From Coraliomargarita sinensis (GTDB lineage: Bacteria; Verrucomicrobiota; Verrucomicrobiia; Opitutales; Coraliomargaritaceae): DNA of 64,000 bases. Below the pieces are notes generated by a model. That model was not told where the DNA came from, ran no database searches, and saw only the letters and a list, made by a program, of their open reading frames with translations. This document shows, in pieces, positions 62,938 through 64,000 of this stretch (positions are counted from its first letter, which is position 1; every line of letters begins with the position of its first letter). The stretch is from contig NZ_QHJQ01000005.1 in the NCBI RefSeq assembly GCF_003185655.1, positions 220,794 through 284,793 of the forward strand, read 5' to 3'. Made by a program: the position numbers and the translations under genes.

Positions 62938-63768
62938 TCAGGCAAAAAAGGGGTTACGCTCCTTTTCAAAAGCTACTGTGGTAGGAGGCCCGTGTCCGGG
63001 GCAAACGATTGTGTTGTCGGGGAGGCCCAGGATTTTCTCGCGGATCAGATCCAGTGCCGATTTGTATCCACTGTTTACCTTTCCGATGGAACCGCAAAAA
63101 AGCGCGTCACCAGCAAAAACAACCGGTTGACTCGCCCCCTCCAGTAAGTAGCTCGTTCCACCCGGCGAATGCCCGGGAGTTTCAATCGCAGTCAAGTGCC
63201 ACGACCCCAGTTCAAAGTGATCGCCCTCACGGACCGGTAACGCAGCTTCATATGGCTCAGCGGCCGGGGCATAGTTATTTGCAGTCTTTTGAGCCAGCTG
63301 ATCATAGTGAACCACGTGGTCGGGGTGTGTATGCGTGAGGAATAGTTTCCAAGCGGATGAGGCGGCGCAATGGTTAGCATTCGAAAGCGATTCAAAACCG
63401 GAACCGGCATCGATTAAAGCTACACTTGCTGGGTCACCCGGCGGATGGATGGAATAACTGTTGACCGTCATGGCCGCATAACCGGGCACCGGGAAGGGAG
63501 CATTGTGCAGTTTGACCCCTTCCGGCAGAGTTGTCTCCGGCTCTGCGGCCCCCCTCGCCAGATTTACAAGGCAGTTCGGATTCAAGCCCAGCACAGGCGC
63601 AATGGATCGAGTGCCCTCCTCGGAAAAATCTCCAGAAAGAAGGGCCTCGCATTCTACAGTCGTCATCCCGGCAGCGTCTGCAAGTTCACTCGTGTTCATG
63701 TCCAAGCCACGCATCGCTTTTCCTAGCACATCGTGGTATTCATCTTCAATGGGCGGTAACGGATTCAT
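62938..63768 (-). CDS. Metallo-beta-lactamase-fold hydrolase with N-terminal HTH-like domain
   Basis: 276 residues. Residues ~10-72 look like an XRE-type helix-turn-helix (MNTSELADAAGMTTVECEAL, then SIAPVLGLNPNCLVNLARG). Residues ~95-275 form an MBL hydrolase of glyoxalase II type: LTHTHPDH (H146, H148, D150, H151), TPGHSPGG (H200), FAGDALFCGSIGK (D221) and CPGHGPPT supply the two metal sites. Possible roles are a thioester or persulfide hydrolase tied to a DNA-binding or protein-binding module. The HTH part may not bind DNA, since it has few basic residues. The gene is 80 bp upstream of sufT on the same strand. Confidence 0.87.
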   Translation of the reverse strand: MNPLPPIEDEYHDVLGKAMRGLDMNTSELADAAGMTTVECEALLSGDFSEEGTRSIAPVLGLNPNCLVNLARGAAEPETTLPEGVKLHNAPFPVPGYAAMTVNSYSIHPPGDPASVALIDAGSGFESLSNANHCAASSAWKLFLTHTHPDHVVHYDQLAQKTANNYAPAAEPYEAALPVREGDHFELGSWHLTAIETPGHSPGGTSYLLEGASQPVVFAGDALFCGSIGKVNSGYKSALDLIREKILGLPDNTIVCPGHGPPTTVAFEKERNPFFA

Positions 63769-63892
63769 TGTGTAATCTTAGATTTCTTCCATTACCATTT
63801 CAAACCCAACCGGGTAATTGGCACGGCATGAAGAAATAAGTCAAAAAGGATAGGCTTCAGTCCCCATACTTTGGCGCTCTCCATCAAAGATT

Positions 63893-63925
63893 GGGGACAT
63901 GGAGCAATTAAGCTACCATGTCCCC
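63893..63925. promoter_or_regulatory. Hairpin covering the start codon of the terminal gene
   Basis: GGGGACATGG (63893-63902) pairs perfectly with CCATGTCCCC (63916-63925). The smaller AGC/GCT pair inside is offset by one bulged A. The stem includes the ATG at 63918, so it would hide the translation start in RNA, or it may be part of a transposon end. Confidence 0.55.
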
Positions 63926-64000
63926 GATGATTAACAAGATAGGTCTAGCAGGATACGAAGTGATCGAGGTCTCTAGCAAGGCTGATGTTTACGAGTTGCG
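63918..64000 (+). CDS. Start of a probable transposase gene (runs off the right edge)
   Basis: Only 27 codons are visible. From the second in-frame ATG (63927) the product begins MINKIGLAGYEVIEVSSKAD, then VYELR. The pattern LAGYEVIEV...(acidic)...V resembles the N-terminus of ISL3-family transposases, which precedes a Cys-rich zinc finger lying beyond the window. The gene is preceded by a strong hairpin and by sequence that differs from its neighbours. With so few residues the family is a guess; an unrelated protein is possible. Confidence 0.35.
   Translation, partial: MSPMINKIGLAGYEVIEVSSKADVYEL

Overview
The window reads as a chromosome segment of a marine-type member of the Verrucomicrobiota, most likely class Opitutae (Puniceicoccales/Coraliomargarita-like). 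This is inferred from gene content only: sulfatases beside unusual glycoside hydrolases, a very large secreted multi-domain protein, a Dxs with an atypical cofactor motif, and weak Shine-Dalgarno sites. I recognise no rRNA, tRNA or CRISPR array. Coding density is high outside four intergenic stretches.

Layout. 1-2.3 kb: the 3' part of aspS and L-serine dehydratase. 2.5-6.8 kb: an amino-sugar cluster on the + strand, with a NagB-type deaminase fused to a degenerate PIG-L domain, a ROK-type kinase and a free, intact PIG-L deacetylase. 6.9-9.8 kb, - strand: L-rhamnose isomerase, an NCS1-like transporter and a 56-residue two-helix membrane protein translationally coupled to it. 10.4-16.9 kb, + strand: a polysaccharide operon of sulfatase, GH28-like beta-helix protein fused to an HExxH metallopeptidase-like domain, and GH2 enzyme. 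16.9-19.6 kb: a membrane protein fused to a spermidine-synthase-like domain. 20.0-33.6 kb: one 4537-residue secreted protein built from PDZ, toroid, HEAT, PASTA, Ig-like, cadherin-like and beta-sandwich modules. 33.7-35.1 kb: a second sulfatase.

The rest is mainly housekeeping. 35.3-37.4 kb: hpf, an SDR enzyme and an RluA-type pseudouridine synthase. 37.7-42.8 kb, - strand: cysH, uppS, cdsA, dxr and rseP (sulfate assimilation, cell-envelope lipid and isoprenoid synthesis, intramembrane proteolysis). 42.9-44.8 kb: an orphan ParA-like ATPase with an unrecognised partner. 44.8-48.5 kb, - strand: purD, a low-molecular-weight phosphatase, a MIF-like protein and an FAD enzyme. 48.6-54.9 kb, + strand: lepA, lepB with a large insertion, malQ and an (alpha/alpha)6 glycosidase-like protein. 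54.9-57.7 kb, - strand: ald and murJ. 57.8-62.3 kb, + strand: pta catalytic domain, a separate gene for the regulatory half of a long Pta, xseB and dxs. 62.3-63.8 kb, - strand: sufT and an HTH-metallo-beta-lactamase fusion. The window ends inside what looks like a transposase gene.

Taken together, the accessory part (2.5-35 kb) suggests uptake and breakdown of sulfated, rhamnose- and amino-sugar-containing polysaccharides. The most unusual items are the degenerate deacetylase fused to NagB, the beta-helix/metallopeptidase fusion, the coupled micro-membrane protein, the split Pta, the ParA pair, and two short hairpin or inverted-repeat elements at 36.6 and 37.4-37.7 kb.
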